Source: an uncultured Fodinibius sp. (GTDB lineage: Bacteria; Bacteroidota; Rhodothermia; Balneolales; Balneolaceae). From it: a stretch of 64,000 nt of DNA. Of this stretch, positions 62,028-64,000 are shown piece by piece (the stretch's first letter is position 1; each line of letters starts with the position of its first letter). Position numbers and translations under genes: made by a program. The notes below the pieces were generated by a model, which saw nothing but the letters and a program-made list of their open reading frames with translations, made no database searches and was not told the DNA's origin. Location of the stretch: NCBI GenBank assembly GCA_913056455.1, contig CAJXMJ010000001.1, positions 1,116,001-1,180,000 on the forward strand, in the 5' to 3' direction.

Positions 62028-64000
62028 ATGGGTGATCTAAACTGGGATAAAGTTGAAACAATTATTGACGAAGTTCTAAACCTTCCCGAGGAAAAACGAT
62101 ATACCTATATAGAAGAAACATGTGGCCATGACCAGCGCCTAAAAAGTGAGGTTACCCAACTGATTGAATCCATTTTTGATTCAGAAGGATGGCTGGAAGA
62201 TTTAAATGATAATAAGCATGAGTTTTATAACGATGTTTCAGAAGACTTAAAATCTCTTAGTTCCAATCAAGATTTTGTTGGTCAACAAGTTGGATCCTAT
62301 ACGATCAAGAAAAAAATCGGTCAGGGCGGTATGGGGTTGGTATATTTGGCCAAGCATGCCGATGATAATTTTGAACATCAAGTTGCCATCAAAATAATAC
62401 GGCAAAATCAGGCCACTGAAACAAACATAGAACGGTTTAGAAGAGAGCAGCGTATTTTAGCCGGTCTTAAGCATCCGGGAATTGCTCAGCTTTATGACGG
62501 AGGCGTAACAGCCGAATCATTTCCCTATATCATTATGGAATATGTTGATGGCATTCCAATCACTGAATATTGTCAGAGACATAATTATTCGCTTGAGGAT
62601 CGGATTGCCTTATTTGAACAAGTTTTAAAAGCAGTCCGATATGCCCACGAGAATCTGGTCATACATCGGGATCTAAAACCAGACAATATCTTAGTTGATC
62701 AAAAAGGAAATATTAAAATCCTGGACTTTGGGATTTCAAAAATATTGCAAGATGAAGATGACCTCTCTCTCACGCGAACAGGATCACGAATTCTGACGCC
62801 TAAGTATGCTGCCCCCGAGCAGATTACACAAACGAACATTACTACTGCAACGGATTTATATTCGCTGGGAGTTATTTTTTATGAACTTTTGGCAGGTGTT
62901 CCACCTTTTGACTTCGCTAATTGCACCACCTATCAGGCCGAACAAATAATCCTTGAACAGAGTCCTCCCAAACCCAGCTCCAAAGTCTCTGATCCTAAAA
63001 TTAAGAAGCAACTCAAAGGAGATTTGGATGCCATTACTTTGAAAGCCATCCGTAAAGAACCTGACTATCGTTACCGTATGGCTAATGAGTTTTTGGAAGA
63101 ACTAAAAAATTATCAAAAAGGAATCCCGGTTACGGCACATGAAAACTCTTTTAGCTATCGTAGCCAAAAATTTATTACCCGACATAAACAAGGAATCACT
63201 GTCACGGTCGGAATTATCCTACTCCTTATCGGTCTTACCGGCTTTTATACCTGGCGTATAGCCCAGGAAAGAAATCAAGCCCAGCTACAAGCCCAGCGAG
63301 CAGAACGTCAGGCTGAACGGGCTGAACAAGTTTCTAAATTTATGATTGATTTGTTTGACAGCAATTTGCCTGAACGTACACCCGGTGAAGACATTCCAGT
63401 AAGTGCAGTCATTGATGCGGGGATAACGAATCTAAATAAACAGCAATTAAGTCCGGTTAACCGGGCAACAATACTTGGTGTGATTGCCCAAGTGCAGGTA
63501 AAACTTTCTGAAATTGAATCTGCCCGACAACTAAGCAACGAAGCTTTTGATTTAATAACGGATTCCGTAAAAAAACATAATATCAACACGGTAGTTGTAC
63601 CAACGATATACGGACAAATTGCTTACCAAGCTGGTAATTTTGAAGAAGCAGTACGGGCGTTTCAAACAGGTGATTCTTTATTTAAGGCAAATAATCTTAC
63701 CAACACATATGAATACCACACCTTAAAGTACAATCTGGTTAATCTCTATACCGAACAAAAAAAATATCAAGAGGCTCTTAAAGTTCTTGATGAATTAGAT
63801 CCAGACGCTTTTGGTATAGATAGAGAAGCAGTCATAGAAAAAAGCGATTATTATAACTATAAAGCCATCACTCTTAAAAACTTGGGACAACTAAGAGAAG
63901 CATTGCCAATCTACAAAAAAGCTCTCAAATACAGATTAGAGATGTATGGGGCAAATAACCCTGAGGTCGGTACCATATATCACAATATTAGCAATGTATA
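62028..64000 (+). CDS. Membrane Ser/Thr protein kinase with TPRs (partial, runs off right edge)
   Basis: Open from ATG 62028 to the window end, about 657 codons seen. After an N-terminal helical region (about 1-85), the kinase domain (about 88-365) has the Gly loop IGQGGMGLVYLA, Lys in VAIKII (about 122), HRDLKPDN (about 211) and DFG (about 231). One membrane helix (about 388-408) separates it from an outer part with a coiled Ala/Gln/Arg-rich segment and TPRs (about 470 onwards; LGQLREALPIYKKALKYRLEMYG). All catalytic residues are present. It is expected to control the adjacent sigma factor. The C-terminus is missing. Confidence 0.92.
   Translation, partial: MGDLNWDKVETIIDEVLNLPEEKRYTYIEETCGHDQRLKSEVTQLIESIFDSEGWLEDLNDNKHEFYNDVSEDLKSLSSNQDFVGQQVGSYTIKKKIGQGGMGLVYLAKHADDNFEHQVAIKIIRQNQATETNIERFRREQRILAGLKHPGIAQLYDGGVTAESFPYIIMEYVDGIPITEYCQRHNYSLEDRIALFEQVLKAVRYAHENLVIHRDLKPDNILVDQKGNIKILDFGISKILQDEDDLSLTRTGSRILTPKYAAPEQITQTNITTATDLYSLGVIFYELLAGVPPFDFANCTTYQAEQIILEQSPPKPSSKVSDPKIKKQLKGDLDAITLKAIRKEPDYRYRMANEFLEELKNYQKGIPVTAHENSFSYRSQKFITRHKQGITVTVGIILLLIGLTGFYTWRIAQERNQAQLQAQRAERQAERAEQVSKFMIDLFDSNLPERTPGEDIPVSAVIDAGITNLNKQQLSPVNRATILGVIAQVQVKLSEIESARQLSNEAFDLITDSVKKHNINTVVVPTIYGQIAYQAGNFEEAVRAFQTGDSLFKANNLTNTYEYHTLKYNLVNLYTEQKKYQEALKVLDELDPDAFGIDREAVIEKSDYYNYKAITLKNLGQLREALPIYKKALKYRLEMYGANNPEVGTIYHNISNV

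Overview
The window looks like a chromosomal segment of a FCB-group bacterium, most likely Balneolota (Fodinibius, Aliifodinibius or Gracilimonas-like) or a near relative in Bacteroidota/Rhodothermota. This is inferred from gene content: a SusC/SusD/SusE glycan-uptake set, a secreted enzyme with a type IX (T9SS) C-terminal sorting domain, type III glutamine synthetase, menaquinone genes, many SPII lipoproteins, an ECF sigma factor paired with a TPR Ser/Thr kinase, and moderate GC. No rRNA, tRNA, CRISPR array, transposase or prophage gene was seen.

Layout. 1-12.4 kb is housekeeping: ftsX (cut by the left edge), a beta-barrel protein and cinA on the minus strand; pgsA, pgpA, pyrE, miaB, a sigma-54 activator, lptE and a TPR protein on the plus strand; then a metallo-beta-lactamase-fold hydrolase, zinc-free ribosomal protein L31 and a MoxR/ChlI-like ATPase on the minus strand.

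12.4-38 kb is an alpha-glucan (starch/maltodextrin) utilisation locus made of two convergent arms. The plus arm is susC, susD, susE, a T9SS-exported GH13 amylase, an FN3 lipoprotein and a periplasmic GH13. The minus arm is lacI-type regulator, beta-phosphoglucomutase, GH65 maltose phosphorylase, lipoprotein GH13 and sugar transporter. The arms meet at a shared bidirectional terminator. Four near-identical LacI/CcpA-type operators (TGNAAGSGCTTNCR) lie upstream of susC (two), upstream of lacI (one) and inside the maltose phosphorylase gene (one), so the locus reads as one local regulon. A second minus-strand operon just behind it holds pfkA, a cytoplasmic GH13, a cysteine-less TlpA-like protein, pabC and pabB. 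The predicted route is outside cleavage, SusCDE capture and import, periplasmic trimming, import of maltose or short dextrins, phosphorolysis to glucose plus beta-glucose-1-phosphate, conversion to glucose-6-phosphate, and glycolysis.

38-55.3 kb is again mostly core metabolism: TPR protein, lipoprotein, ispG, two rhomboid-family membrane proteins, M20 amidohydrolase, glnN, the menA-menC-menE operon, purD, tpiA, a cysteine-less thioredoxin-like lipoprotein and gatB.

55.4-64 kb is accessory: a small membrane protein, then three predicted surface lipoproteins (PKD plus beta-helix, collagen-like, PKD plus three-repeat beta-helix), divergent from an ECF sigma factor and a membrane Ser/Thr kinase with TPRs that runs off the right edge. 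A 56-bp, almost perfect direct repeat containing a terminator hairpin flanks one of the lipoprotein genes.

The most unusual items are the SusD protein that carries an inserted SusE-type glycan-binding module, the intragenic operator, the duplicated 3'-end element, and the sigma/kinase pair facing the surface lipoproteins.
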